From positions 62,001 to 126,000 of the forward strand of contig NW_027183588.1 of NCBI RefSeq assembly GCF_041296385.1: a stretch of DNA of 64,000 bases. Direction: 5' to 3'. The position numbers and the translations under genes are program-made. Of this stretch, positions 49,901 to 62,895 are shown piece by piece. Position 1 is the first letter of the stretch; the number at the start of each line of letters is the position of its first letter. The notes under the pieces are model-generated. The model had not been told where the DNA came from. It made no database searches and saw nothing but the letters and a program-made list of their open reading frames with translations. This DNA is from Aphelocoma coerulescens. Its lineage: Eukaryota; Chordata; Aves; Passeriformes; Corvidae.

Positions 49901-52682
49901 CCCGGCACAACCTGCAAAGCACCTGTCGGATGGCGGTGCTGTCTGCCCGGTCCTTCTCGGCTCCAGTTTACCCCGCTGCCCACCGCACTCTCGCAAGAGG
50001 CAAAGAGCTTCGGCAGGCATCTCGCACTGGAGAGAGGTGCCAGGACAAAACCACCTTCTTCATCAAGGCTTCCTCGTGGCCCAGATTGTGGTGCTGCGTT
50101 CAAAGTCTTGCACACGGAAAGACTCATCCAGCAAGTGCTTCTCCCCCGGCACGTTTCGCTGAGCGAGGGCAACGTGGGGAACCGGGGACGCTGCAAAACT
50201 GAGAAAGCACCCTTGTGCCTGGAGCCGAGGGAAAGCCGAGCACAGCACCCGTGTGTATGCGGGCAGTGCACACGCCGAAAAGCGGCCGAGTAGGATGCCG
50301 TGGCTGGGCTTCTCTTCTGTCCAGACAACGGCAGGCGGAGAAAGAAACCGGGGAGCACCGGGCTTGTGTGTGCAGTGCACCGAATTGCAGACGTCTGGTA
50401 AACGCTCGTTCACGAGCCCAGTGGGCCGAGTGTGTTCTCGCTGCTGCAAAAAGGATCGTGCTCAATCCACAGCGTGGACACAAGCACTTTCCTAGTCATT
50501 CAGCCTTTCAGAGTCCCAGCAGCTAGAGCTCGGCCAGGAGCACAGGTCAAAGCAGAAAGCTCTCCGAAAGTGCCCCTTCTCCGAGCAGCCTTCCAAAAGC
50601 GCACATCACACTGTGGCCCCTGTGCCTTTCTTCTAAGCCCGACGTCCTGCCTTGTTTTTCAGCCTCGCAGCTACCGCCGTCAACCTCCAGCAGCTGCTCT
50701 CCTGGAGAACGGCTCTAGAAGCAAAAGCCAGTGCTGGCTTGCACCTTCGCCTTCTGCACGTAAGCAACAGCAATCTCAGCGGTGCACTTCTGTACTTCCC
50801 TGCTCCGCTGCACCCTACCATCGTGTTCTCCGAAACTCGGAGACGGAAGGGAAGTGCATTTGCCTCCACAGAGCTCTGCAAGAGGACTAGGCAGCAGCAG
50901 CAGCACAAGTAACTGTGGCGCGTCGTCCTCCTTCCTGAGGCTGTAAGGTGAATTCTGCAGGCAGGAGAGTGGCAGCCACGCTCGTCTCGCAAGCCCGGAC
51001 GACGCGCACCCGAGCCCGGTGCTCCGCGGCTTCGTTCCTCGCCTTTTCGAGCACGCCGTACCTTCGTTCTCCCGGAGGCGGACCGGTCGTCTGCCTCTCG
51101 CCCGGAACTCTGTGCCGGCAGCGAAGCGCTCCAGCGCGCTGCTTCTGCCCGAACGCGGCCGGGCCGTGCCCCTTTCCTCCTGAGCAATACGTACCACTGC
51201 ATTCTGCCTCTCTGGTGCTCTGAATGGAAAGGGAAAGCTTCTGGGCTACGTCTCGCACAGAGAGCCGTGCCGGGGACGGCAAGCTCACGCGGCCTTTGCC
51301 TCCGACACTTGGGGGAGCGCCTAGCTGCAGCGCCTTCCAGCCAGGGCCAGTCCGCTTTCCCCGGCACAACCTGCAAAGCACCTGTCGGATGGCGGTGCTG
51401 TCTGCCCGGTCCTTCTCGGCTCCAGTTTACCCCGCTGCCCACCGCACTCTCGCAAGAGGCAAAGAGCTTCGGCAGGCATCTCGCACTGGAGAGAGGTGCC
51501 AGGACAAAACCACCTTCTTCATCAAGGCTTCCTCGTGGCCCAGATTGTGGTGCTGCGTTCAAAGTCTTGCACACGGAAAGACTCATCCAGCAAGTGCTTC
51601 TCCCCCGGCACGTTTCGCTGAGCGAGGGCAACGTGGGGAACCGGGGACGCTGCAAAACTGAGAAAGCACCCTTGTGCCTGGAGCCGAGGGAAAGCCGAGC
51701 ACAGCACCCGTGTGTATGCGGGCAGTGCACACGCCGAAAAGCGGCCGAGTAGGATGCCGTGGCTGGGCTTCTCTTCTGTCCAGACAACGGCAGGCGGAGA
51801 AAGAAACCGGGGAGCACCGGGCTTGTGTGTGCAGTGCACCGAATTGCAGACGTCTGGTAAACGCTCGTTCACGAGCCCAGTGGGCCGAGTGTGTTCTCGC
51901 TGCTGCAAAAAGGATCGTGCTCAATCCACAGCGTGGACACAAGCACTTTCCTAGTCATTCAGCCTTTCAGAGTCCCAGCAGCTAGAGCTCGGCCAGGAGC
52001 ACAGGTCAAAGCAGAAAGCTCTCCGAAAGTGCCCCTTCTCCGAGCAGCCTTCCAAAAGCGCACATCACACTGTGGCCCCTGTGCCTTTCTTCTAAGCCCG
52101 ACGTCCTGCCTTGTTTTTCAGCCTCGCAGCTACCGCTGTCAACCTCCAGCAGCTGCTCTCCTGGAGAACGGCTCTAGAAGCAAAAGCCAGTGCTGGCTTG
52201 CACCTTCGCCTTCTGCACGTAAGCAACAGCAATCTCAGCGGTGCACTTCTGTACTTCCCTGCTCCGCTGCACCCTACCATCGTGTTCTCCGAAACTCGGA
52301 GACGGAAGGGAAGTGCATTTGCCTCCACAGAGCTCTGCAAGAGGACTAGGCAGCAGCAGCAGCACAAGTAACTGTGGCGCGTCGTCCTCCTTCCTGAGGC
52401 TGTAAGGTGAATTCTGCAGGCAGGAGAGTGGCAGCCACGCTCGTCTCGCAAGCCCGGACGACGCGCACCCGAGCCCGGTGCTCCGCGGCTTCGTTCCTCG
52501 CCTTTTCGAGCACGCCGTACCTTCGTTCTCCCGGAGGCGGACCGGTCGTCTGCCTCTCGCCCGGAACTCTGTGCCGGCAGCGAAGCGCTCCAGCGCGCTG
52601 CTTCTGCCCGAACGCGGCCGGGCCGTGCCCCTTTCCTCCTGAGCAATACGTACCACTGCATTCTGCCTCTCTGGTGCTCTGA
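43929..52682 (+). repeat. Higher-order block 1: copies 31-36, pattern d d e e e 0
   Basis: All six monomers have a=T. Copies 31 and 32 have G at site d (44670, 46129; cagccgttc in place of cagcctttc). Copies 33, 34 and 35 have C at site e (47760, 49219, 50678; taccgccgtc in place of taccgctgtc). Copy 36 has neither. The block is 8,754 bp long, and the order is repeated in the next block. Confidence 0.9.
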
Positions 52683-55600
52683 ATGGAAAGGGAAAGCTTC
52701 TGGGCTACGTCTCGCACAGAGAGCCGTGCCGGGGACGGCAAGCTCACGCGGCCTTTGCCTCCGACACTTGGGGGAGCGCCTAGCTGCAGCGCCTTCCAGC
52801 CAGGGCCAGTCCGCTTTCCCCGGCACAACCTGCAAAGCACCTGTCGGATGGCGGTGCTGTCTGCCCGGTCCTTCTCGGCTCCAGTTTACCCCGCTGCCCA
52901 CCGCACTCTCGCAAGAGGCAAAGAGCTTCGGCAGGCATCTCGCACTGGAGAGAGGTGCCAGGACAAAACCACCTTCTTCATCAAGGCTTCCTCGTGGCCC
53001 AGATTGTGGTGCTGCGTTCAAAGTCTTGCACACGGAAAGACTCATCCAGCAAGTGCTTCTCCCCCGGCACGTTTCGCTGAGCGAGGGCAACGTGGGGAAC
53101 CGGGGACGCTGCAAAACTGAGAAAGCACCCTTGTGCCTGGAGCCGAGGGAAAGCCGAGCACAGCACCCGTGTGTATGCGGGCAGTGCACACGCCGAAAAG
53201 CGGCCGAGTAGGATGCCGTGGCTGGGCTTCTCTTCTGTCCAGACAACGGCAGGCGGAGAAAGAAACCGGGGAGCACCGGGCTTGTGTGTGCAGTGCACCG
53301 AATTGCAGACGTCTGGTAAACGCTCGTTCACGAGCCCAGTGGGCCGAGTGTGTTCTCGCTGCTGCAAAAAGGATCGTGCTCAATCCACAGCGTGGACACA
53401 AGCACTTTCCTAGTCATTCAGCCGTTCAGAGTCCCAGCAGCTAGAGCTCGGCCAGGAGCACAGGTCAAAGCAGAAAGCTCTCCGAAAGTGCCCCTTCTCC
53501 GAGCAGCCTTCCAAAAGCGCACATCACACTGTGGCCCCTGTGCCTTTCTTCTAAGCCCGACGTCCTGCCTTGTTTTTCAGCCTCGCAGCTACCGCTGTCA
53601 ACCTCCAGCAGCTGCTCTCCTGGAGAACGGCTCTAGAAGCAAAAGCCAGTGCTGGCTTGCACCTTCGCCTTCTGCACGTAAGCAACAGCAATCTCAGCGG
53701 TGCACTTCTGTACTTCCCTGCTCCGCTGCACCCTACCATCGTGTTCTCCGAAACTCGGAGACGGAAGGGAAGTGCATTTGCCTCCACAGAGCTCTGCAAG
53801 AGGACTAGGCAGCAGCAGCAGCACAAGTAACTGTGGCGCGTCGTCCTCCTTCCTGAGGCTGTAAGGTGAATTCTGCAGGCAGGAGAGTGGCAGCCACGCT
53901 CGTCTCGCAAGCCCGGACGACGCGCACCCGAGCCCGGTGCTCCGCGGCTTCGTTCCTCGCCTTTTCGAGCACGCCGTACCTTCGTTCTCCCGGAGGCGGA
54001 CCGGTCGTCTGCCTCTCGCCCGGAACTCTGTGCCGGCAGCGAAGCGCTCCAGCGCGCTGCTTCTGCCCGAACGCGGCCGGGCCGTGCCCCTTTCCTCCTG
54101 AGCAATACGTACCACTGCATTCTGCCTCTCTGGTGCTCTGAATGGAAAGGGAAAGCTTCTGGGCTACGTCTCGCACAGAGAGCCGTGCCGGGGACGGCAA
54201 GCTCACGCGGCCTTTGCCTCCGACACTTGGGGGAGCGCCTAGCTGCAGCGCCTTCCAGCCAGGGCCAGTCCGCTTTCCCCGGCACAACCTGCAAAGCACC
54301 TGTCGGATGGCGGTGCTGTCTGCCCGGTCCTTCTCGGCTCCAGTTTACCCCGCTGCCCACCGCACTCTCGCAAGAGGCAAAGAGCTTCGGCAGGCATCTC
54401 GCACTGGAGAGAGGTGCCAGGACAAAACCACCTTCTTCATCAAGGCTTCCTCGTGGCCCAGATTGTGGTGCTGCGTTCAAAGTCTTGCACACGGAAAGAC
54501 TCATCCAGCAAGTGCTTCTCCCCCGGCACGTTTCGCTGAGCGAGGGCAACGTGGGGAACCGGGGACGCTGCAAAACTGAGAAAGCACCCTTGTGCCTGGA
54601 GCCGAGGGAAAGCCGAGCACAGCACCCGTGTGTATGCGGGCAGTGCACACGCCGAAAAGCGGCCGAGTAGGATGCCGTGGCTGGGCTTCTCTTCTGTCCA
54701 GACAACGGCAGGCGGAGAAAGAAACCGGGGAGCACCGGGCTTGTGTGTGCAGTGCACCGAATTGCAGACGTCTGGTAAACGCTCGTTCACGAGCCCAGTG
54801 GGCCGAGTGTGTTCTCGCTGCTGCAAAAAGGATCGTGCTCAATCCACAGCGTGGACACAAGCACTTTCCTAGTCATTCAGCCGTTCAGAGTCCCAGCAGC
54901 TAGAGCTCGGCCAGGAGCACAGGTCAAAGCAGAAAGCTCTCCGAAAGTGCCCCTTCTCCGAGCAGCCTTCCAAAAGCGCACATCACACTGTGGCCCCTGT
55001 GCCTTTCTTCTAAGCCCGACGTCCTGCCTTGTTTTTCAGCCTCGCAGCTACCGCTGTCAACCTCCAGCAGCTGCTCTCCTGGAGAACGGCTCTAGAAGCA
55101 AAAGCCAGTGCTGGCTTGCACCTTCGCCTTCTGCACGTAAGCAACAGCAATCTCAGCGGTGCACTTCTGTACTTCCCTGCTCCGCTGCACCCTACCATCG
55201 TGTTCTCCGAAACTCGGAGACGGAAGGGAAGTGCATTTGCCTCCACAGAGCTCTGCAAGAGGACTAGGCAGCAGCAGCAGCACAAGTAACTGTGGCGCGT
55301 CGTCCTCCTTCCTGAGGCTGTAAGGTGAATTCTGCAGGCAGGAGAGTGGCAGCCACGCTCGTCTCGCAAGCCCGGACGACGCGCACCCGAGCCCGGTGCT
55401 CCGCGGCTTCGTTCCTCGCCTTTTCGAGCACGCCGTACCTTCGTTCTCCCGGAGGCGGACCGGTCGTCTGCCTCTCGCCCGGAACTCTGTGCCGGCAGCG
55501 AAGCGCTCCAGCGCGCTGCTTCTGCCCGAACGCGGCCGGGCCGTGCCCCTTTCCTCCTGAGCAATACGTACCACTGCATTCTGCCTCTCTGGTGCTCTGA

Positions 55601-58600
55601 ATGGAAAGGGAAAGCTTCTGGGCTACGTCTCGCACAGAGAGCCGTGCCGGGGACGGCAAGCTCACGCGGCCTTTGCCTCCGACACTTGGGGGAGCGCCTA
55701 GCTGCAGCGCCTTCCAGCCAGGGCCAGTCCGCTTTCCCCGGCACAACCTGCAAAGCACCTGTCGGATGGCGGTGCTGTCTGCCCGGTCCTTCTCGGCTCC
55801 AGTTTACCCCGCTGCCCACCGCACTCTCGCAAGAGGCAAAGAGCTTCGGCAGGCATCTCGCACTGGAGAGAGGTGCCAGGACAAAACCACCTTCTTCATC
55901 AAGGCTTCCTCGTGGCCCAGATTGTGGTGCTGCGTTCAAAGTCTTGCACACGGAAAGACTCATCCAGCAAGTGCTTCTCCCCCGGCACGTTTCGCTGAGC
56001 GAGGGCAACGTGGGGAACCGGGGACGCTGCAAAACTGAGAAAGCACCCTTGTGCCTGGAGCCGAGGGAAAGCCGAGCACAGCACCCGTGTGTATGCGGGC
56101 AGTGCACACGCCGAAAAGCGGCCGAGTAGGATGCCGTGGCTGGGCTTCTCTTCTGTCCAGACAACGGCAGGCGGAGAAAGAAACCGGGGAGCACCGGGCT
56201 TGTGCGTGCAGTGCACCGAATTGCAGACGTCTGGTAAACGCTCGTTCACGAGCCCAGTGGGCCGAGTGTGTTCTCGCTGCTGCAAAAAGGATCGTGCTCA
56301 ATCCACAGCGTGGACACAAGCACTTTCCTAGTCATTCAGCCTTTCAGAGTCCCAGCAGCTAGAGCTCGGCCAGGAGCACAGGTCAAAGCAGAAAGCTCTC
56401 CGAAAGTGCCCCTTCTCCGAGCAGCCTTCCAAAAGCGCACATCACACTGTGGCCCCTGTGCCTTTCTTCTAAGCCCGACGTCCTGCCTTGTTTTTCAGCC
56501 TCGCAGCTACCGCCGTCAACCTCCAGCAGCTGCTCTCCTGGAGAACGGCTCTAGAAGCAAAAGCCAGTGCTGGCTTGCACCTTCGCCTTCTGCACGTAAG
56601 CAACAGCAATCTCAGCGGTGCACTTCTGTACTTCCCTGCTCCGCTGCACCCTACCATCGTGTTCTCCGAAACTCGGAGACGGAAGGGAAGTGCATTTGCC
56701 TCCACAGAGCTCTGCAAGAGGACTAGGCAGCAGCAGCAGCACAAGTAACTGTGGCGCGTCGTCCTCCTTCCTGAGGCTGTAAGGTGAATTCTGCAGGCAG
56801 GAGAGTGGCAGCCACGCTCGTCTCGCAAGCCCGGACGACGCGCACCCGAGCCCGGTGCTCCGCGGCTTCGTTCCTCGCCTTTTCGAGCACGCCGTACCTT
56901 CGTTCTCCCGGAGGCGGACCGGTCGTCTGCCTCTCGCCCGGAACTCTGTGCCGGCAGCGAAGCGCTCCAGCGCGCTGCTTCTGCCCGAACGCGGCCGGGC
57001 CGTGCCCCTTTCCTCCTGAGCAATACGTACCACTGCATTCTGCCTCTCTGGTGCTCTGAATGGAAAGGGAAAGCTTCTGGGCTACGTCTCGCACAGAGAG
57101 CCGTGCCGGGGACGGCAAGCTCACGCGGCCTTTGCCTCCGACACTTGGGGGAGCGCCTAGCTGCAGCGCCTTCCAGCCAGGGCCAGTCCGCTTTCCCCGG
57201 CACAACCTGCAAAGCACCTGTCGGATGGCGGTGCTGTCTGCCCGGTCCTTCTCGGCTCCAGTTTACCCCGCTGCCCACCGCACTCTCGCAAGAGGCAAAG
57301 AGCTTCGGCAGGCATCTCGCACTGGAGAGAGGTGCCAGGACAAAACCACCTTCTTCATCAAGGCTTCCTCGTGGCCCAGATTGTGGTGCTGCGTTCAAAG
57401 TCTTGCACACGGAAAGACTCATCCAGCAAGTGCTTCTCCCCCGGCACGTTTCGCTGAGCGAGGGCAACGTGGGGAACCGGGGACGCTGCAAAACTGAGAA
57501 AGCACCCTTGTGCCTGGAGCCGAGGGAAAGCCGAGCACAGCACCCGTGTGTATGCGGGCAGTGCACACGCCGAAAAGCGGCCGAGTAGGATGCCGTGGCT
57601 GGGCTTCTCTTCTGTCCAGACAACGGCAGGCGGAGAAAGAAACCGGGGAGCACCGGGCTTGTGTGTGCAGTGCACCGAATTGCAGACGTCTGGTAAACGC
57701 TCGTTCACGAGCCCAGTGGGCCGAGTGTGTTCTCGCTGCTGCAAAAAGGATCGTGCTCAATCCACAGCGTGGACACAAGCACTTTCCTAGTCATTCAGCC
57801 TTTCAGAGTCCCAGCAGCTAGAGCTCGGCCAGGAGCACAGGTCAAAGCAGAAAGCTCTCCGAAAGTGCCCCTTCTCCGAGCAGCCTTCCAAAAGCGCACA
57901 TCACACTGTGGCCCCTGTGCCTTTCTTCTAAGCCCGACGTCCTGCCTTGTTTTTCAGCCTCGCAGCTACCGCCGTCAACCTCCAGCAGCTGCTCTCCTGG
58001 AGAACGGCTCTAGAAGCAAAAGCCAGTGCTGGCTTGCACCTTCGCCTTCTGCACGTAAGCAACAGCAATCTCAGCGGTGCACTTCTGTACTTCCCTGCTC
58101 CGCTGCACCCTACCATCGTGTTCTCCGAAACTCGGAGACGGAAGGGAAGTGCATTTGCCTCCACAGAGCTCTGCAAGAGGACTAGGCAGCAGCAGCAGCA
58201 CAAGTAACTGTGGCGCGTCGTCCTCCTTCCTGAGGCTGTAAGGTGAATTCTGCAGGCAGGAGAGTGGCAGCCACGCTCGTCTCGCAAGCCCGGACGACGC
58301 GCACCCGAGCCCGGTGCTCCGCGGCTTCGTTCCTCGCCTTTTCGAGCACGCCGTACCTTCGTTCTCCCGGAGGCGGACCGGTCGTCTGCCTCTCGCCCGG
58401 AACTCTGTGCCGGCAGCGAAGCGCTCCAGCGCGCTGCTTCTGCCCGAACGCGGCCGGGCCGTGCCCCTTTCCTCCTGAGCAATACGTACCACTGCATTCT
58501 GCCTCTCTGGTGCTCTGAATGGAAAGGGAAAGCTTCTGGGCTACGTCTCGCACAGAGAGCCGTGCCGGGGACGGCAAGCTCACGCGGCCTTTGCCTCCGA

Positions 58601-61600
58601 CACTTGGGGGAGCGCCTAGCTGCAGCGCCTTCCAGCCAGGGCCAGTCCGCTTTCCCCGGCACAACCTGCAAAGCACCTGTCGGATGGCGGTGCTGTCTGC
58701 CCGGTCCTTCTCGGCTCCAGTTTACCCCGCTGCCCACCGCACTCTCGCAAGAGGCAAAGAGCTTCGGCAGGCATCTCGCACTGGAGAGAGGTGCCAGGAC
58801 AAAACCACCTTCTTCATCAAGGCTTCCTCGTGGCCCAGATTGTGGTGCTGCGTTCAAAGTCTTGCACACGGAAAGACTCATCCAGCAAGTGCTTCTCCCC
58901 CGGCACGTTTCGCTGAGCGAGGGCAACGTGGGGAACCGGGGACGCTGCAAAACTGAGAAAGCACCCTTGTGCCTGGAGCCGAGGGAAAGCCGAGCACAGC
59001 ACCCGTGTGTATGCGGGCAGTGCACACGCCGAAAAGCGGCCGAGTAGGATGCCGTGGCTGGGCTTCTCTTCTGTCCAGACAACGGCAGGCGGAGAAAGAA
59101 ACCGGGGAGCACCGGGCTTGTGTGTGCAGTGCACCGAATTGCAGACGTCTGGTAAACGCTCGTTCACGAGCCCAGTGGGCCGAGTGTGTTCTCGCTGCTG
59201 CAAAAAGGATCGTGCTCAATCCACAGCGTGGACACAAGCACTTTCCTAGTCATTCAGCCTTTCAGAGTCCCAGCAGCTAGAGCTCGGCCAGGAGCACAGG
59301 TCAAAGCAGAAAGCTCTCCGAAAGTGCCCCTTCTCCGAGCAGCCTTCCAAAAGCGCACATCACACTGTGGCCCCTGTGCCTTTCTTCTAAGCCCGACGTC
59401 CTGCCTTGTTTTTCAGCCTCGCAGCTACCGCCGTCAACCTCCAGCAGCTGCTCTCCTGGAGAACGGCTCTAGAAGCAAAAGCCAGTGCTGGCTTGCACCT
59501 TCGCCTTCTGCACGTAAGCAACAGCAATCTCAGCGGTGCACTTCTGTACTTCCCTGCTCCGCTGCACCCTACCATCGTGTTCTCCGAAACTCGGAGACGG
59601 AAGGGAAGTGCATTTGCCTCCACAGAGCTCTGCAAGAGGACTAGGCAGCAGCAGCAGCACAAGTAACTGTGGCGCGTCGTCCTCCTTCCTGAGGCTGTAA
59701 GGTGAATTCTGCAGGCAGGAGAGTGGCAGCCACGCTCGTCTCGCAAGCCCGGACGACGCGCACCCGAGCCCGGTGCTCCGCGGCTTCGTTCCTCGCCTTT
59801 TCGAGCACGCCGTACCTTCGTTCTCCCGGAGGCGGACCGGTCGTCTGCCTCTCGCCCGGAACTCTGTGCCGGCAGCGAAGCGCTCCAGCGCGCTGCTTCT
59901 GCCCGAACGCGGCCGGGCCGTGCCCCTTTCCTCCTGAGCAATACGTACCACTGCATTCTGCCTCTCTGGTGCTCTGAATGGAAAGGGAAAGCTTCTGGGC
60001 TACGTCTCGCACAGAGAGCCGTGCCGGGGACGGCAAGCTCACGCGGCCTTTGCCTCCGACACTTGGGGGAGCGCCTAGCTGCAGCGCCTTCCAGCCAGGG
60101 CCAGTCCGCTTTCCCCGGCACAACCTGCAAAGCACCTGTCGGATGGCGGTGCTGTCTGCCCGGTCCTTCTCGGCTCCAGTTTACCCCGCTGCCCACCGCA
60201 CTCTCGCAAGAGGCAAAGAGCTTCGGCAGGCATCTCGCACTGGAGAGAGGTGCCAGGACAAAACCACCTTCTTCATCAAGGCTTCCTCGTGGCCCAGATT
60301 GTGGTGCTGCGTTCAAAGTCTTGCACACGGAAAGACTCATCCAGCAAGTGCTTCTCCCCCGGCACGTTTCGCTGAGCGAGGGCAACGTGGGGAACCGGGG
60401 ACGCTGCAAAACTGAGAAAGCACCCTTGTGCCTGGAGCCGAGGGAAAGCCGAGCACAGCACCCGTGTGTATGCGGGCAGTGCACACGCCGAAAAGCGGCC
60501 GAGTAGGATGCCGTGGCTGGGCTTCTCTTCTGTCCAGACAACGGCAGGCGGAGAAAGAAACCGGGGAGCACCGGGCTTGTGTGTGCAGTGCACCGAATTG
60601 CAGACGTCTGGTAAACGCTCGTTCACGAGCCCAGTGGGCCGAGTGTGTTCTCGCTGCTGCAAAAAGGATCGTGCTCAATCCACAGCGTGGACACAAGCAC
60701 TTTCCTAGTCATTCAGCCGTTCAGAGTCCCAGCAGCTAGAGCTCGGCCAGGAGCACAGGTCAAAGCAGAAAGCTCTCCGAAAGTGCCCCTTCTCCGAGCA
60801 GCCTTCCAAAAGCGCACATCACACTGTGGCCCCTGTGCCTTTCTTCTAAGCCCGACGTCCTGCCTTGTTTTTCAGCCTCGCAGCTACCGCCGTCAACCTC
60901 CAGCAGCTGCTCTCCTGGAGAACGGCTCTAGAAGCAAAAGCCAGTGCTGGCTTGCACCTTCGCCTTCTGCACGTAAGCAACAGCAATCTCAGCGGTGCAC
61001 TTCTGTACTTCCCTGCTCCGCTGCACCCTACCATCGTGTTCTCCGAAACTCGGAGACGGAAGGGAAGTGCATTTGCCTCCACAGAGCTCTGCAAGAGGAC
61101 TAGGCAGCAGCAGCAGCACAAGTAACTGTGGCGCGTCGTCCTCCTTCCTGAGGCTGTAAGGTGAATTCTGCAGGCAGGAGAGTGGCAGCCACGCTCGTCT
61201 CGCAAGCCCGGACGACGCGCACCCGAGCCCGGTGCTCCGCGGCTTCGTTCCTCGCCTTTTCGAGCACGCCGTACCTTCGTTCTCCCGGAGGCGGACCGGT
61301 CGTCTGCCTCTCGCCCGGAACTCTGTGCCGGCAGCGAAGCGCTCCAGCGCGCTGCTTCTGCCCGAACGCGGCCGGGCCGTGCCCCTTTCCTCCTGAGCAA
61401 TACGTACCACTGCATTCTGCCTCTCTGGTGCTCTGAATGGAAAGGGAAAGCTTCTGGGCTACGTCTCGCACAGAGAGCCGTGCCGGGGACGGCAAGCTCA
61501 CGCGGCCTTTGCCTCCGACACTTGGGGGAGCGCCTAGCTGCAGCGCCTTCCAGCCAGGGCCAGTCCGCTTTCCCCGGCACAACCTGCAAAGCACCTGTCG

Positions 61601-62895
61601 GATGGCGGTGCTGTCTGCCCGGTCCTTCTCGGCTCCAGTTTACCCCGCTGCCCACCGCACTCTCGCAAGAGGCAAAGAGCTTCGGCAGGCATCTCGCACT
61701 GGAGAGAGGTGCCAGGACAAAACCACCTTCTTCATCAAGGCTTCCTCGTGGCCCAGATTGTGGTGCTGCGTTCAAAGTCTTGCACACGGAAAGACTCATC
61801 CAGCAAGTGCTTCTCCCCCGGCACGTTTCGCTGAGCGAGGGCAACGTGGGGAACCGGGGACGCTGCAAAACTGAGAAAGCACCCTTGTGCCTGGAGCCGA
61901 GGGAAAGCCGAGCACAGCACCCGTGTGTATGCGGGCAGTGCACACGCCGAAAAGCGGCCGAGTAGGATGCCGTGGCTGGGCTTCTCTTCTGTCCAGACAA
62001 CGGCAGGCGGAGAAAGAAACCGGGGAGCACCGGGCTTGTGTGTGCAGTGCACCGAATTGCAGACGTCTGGTAAACGCTCGTTCACGAGCCCAGTGGGCCG
62101 AGTGTGTTCTCGCTGCTGCAAAAAGGATCGTGCTCAATCCACAGCGTGGACACAAGCACTTTCCTAGTCATTCAGCCTTTCAGAGTCCCAGCAGCTAGAG
62201 CTCGGCCAGGAGCACAGGTCAAAGCAGAAAGCTCTCCGAAAGTGCCCCTTCTCCGAGCAGCCTTCCAAAAGCGCACATCACACTGTGGCCCCTGTGCCTT
62301 TCTTCTAAGCCCGACGTCCTGCCTTGTTTTTCAGCCTCGCAGCTACCGCTGTCAACCTCCAGCAGCTGCTCTCCTGGAGAACGGCTCTAGAAGCAAAAGC
62401 CAGTGCTGGCTTGCACCTTCGCCTTCTGCACGTAAGCAACAGCAATCTCAGCGGTGCACTTCTGTACTTCCCTGCTCCGCTGCACCCTACCATCGTGTTC
62501 TCCGAAACTCGGAGACGGAAGGGAAGTGCATTTGCCTCCACAGAGCTCTGCAAGAGGACTAGGCAGCAGCAGCAGCACAAGTAACTGTGGCGCGTCGTCC
62601 TCCTTCCTGAGGCTGTAAGGTGAATTCTGCAGGCAGGAGAGTGGCAGCCACGCTCGTCTCGCAAGCCCGGACGACGCGCACCCGAGCCCGGTGCTCCGCG
62701 GCTTCGTTCCTCGCCTTTTCGAGCACGCCGTACCTTCGTTCTCCCGGAGGCGGACCGGTCGTCTGCCTCTCGCCCGGAACTCTGTGCCGGCAGCGAAGCG
62801 CTCCAGCGCGCTGCTTCTGCCCGAACGCGGCCGGGCCGTGCCCCTTTCCTCCTGAGCAATACGTACCACTGCATTCTGCCTCTCTGGTGCTCTGA
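52683..62895 (+). repeat. Higher-order block 2: copies 37-43, pattern d d e e e (d+e) 0
   Basis: All seven monomers have a=T. Copies 37 and 38 have d=G (53424, 54883); copies 39, 40 and 41 have e=C (56514, 57973, 59432); copy 42 has both (60719 and 60891); copy 43 has neither. Compared with block 1 there is one extra monomer, the d+e mosaic. Copy 39 also has a private T to C at 56205 (tgtgcgtgc). The block is 10,213 bp long. Confidence 0.9.
59978..61436 (+). repeat. Copy 42, mosaic monomer carrying both d=G and e=C
   Basis: This is the only monomer with both markers, 172 bp apart (60719 and 60891). It is what a crossover or conversion boundary between a d-type left part and an e-type right part would give. 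It lies between e-type copies and the unmarked copy 43. Confidence 0.9.
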
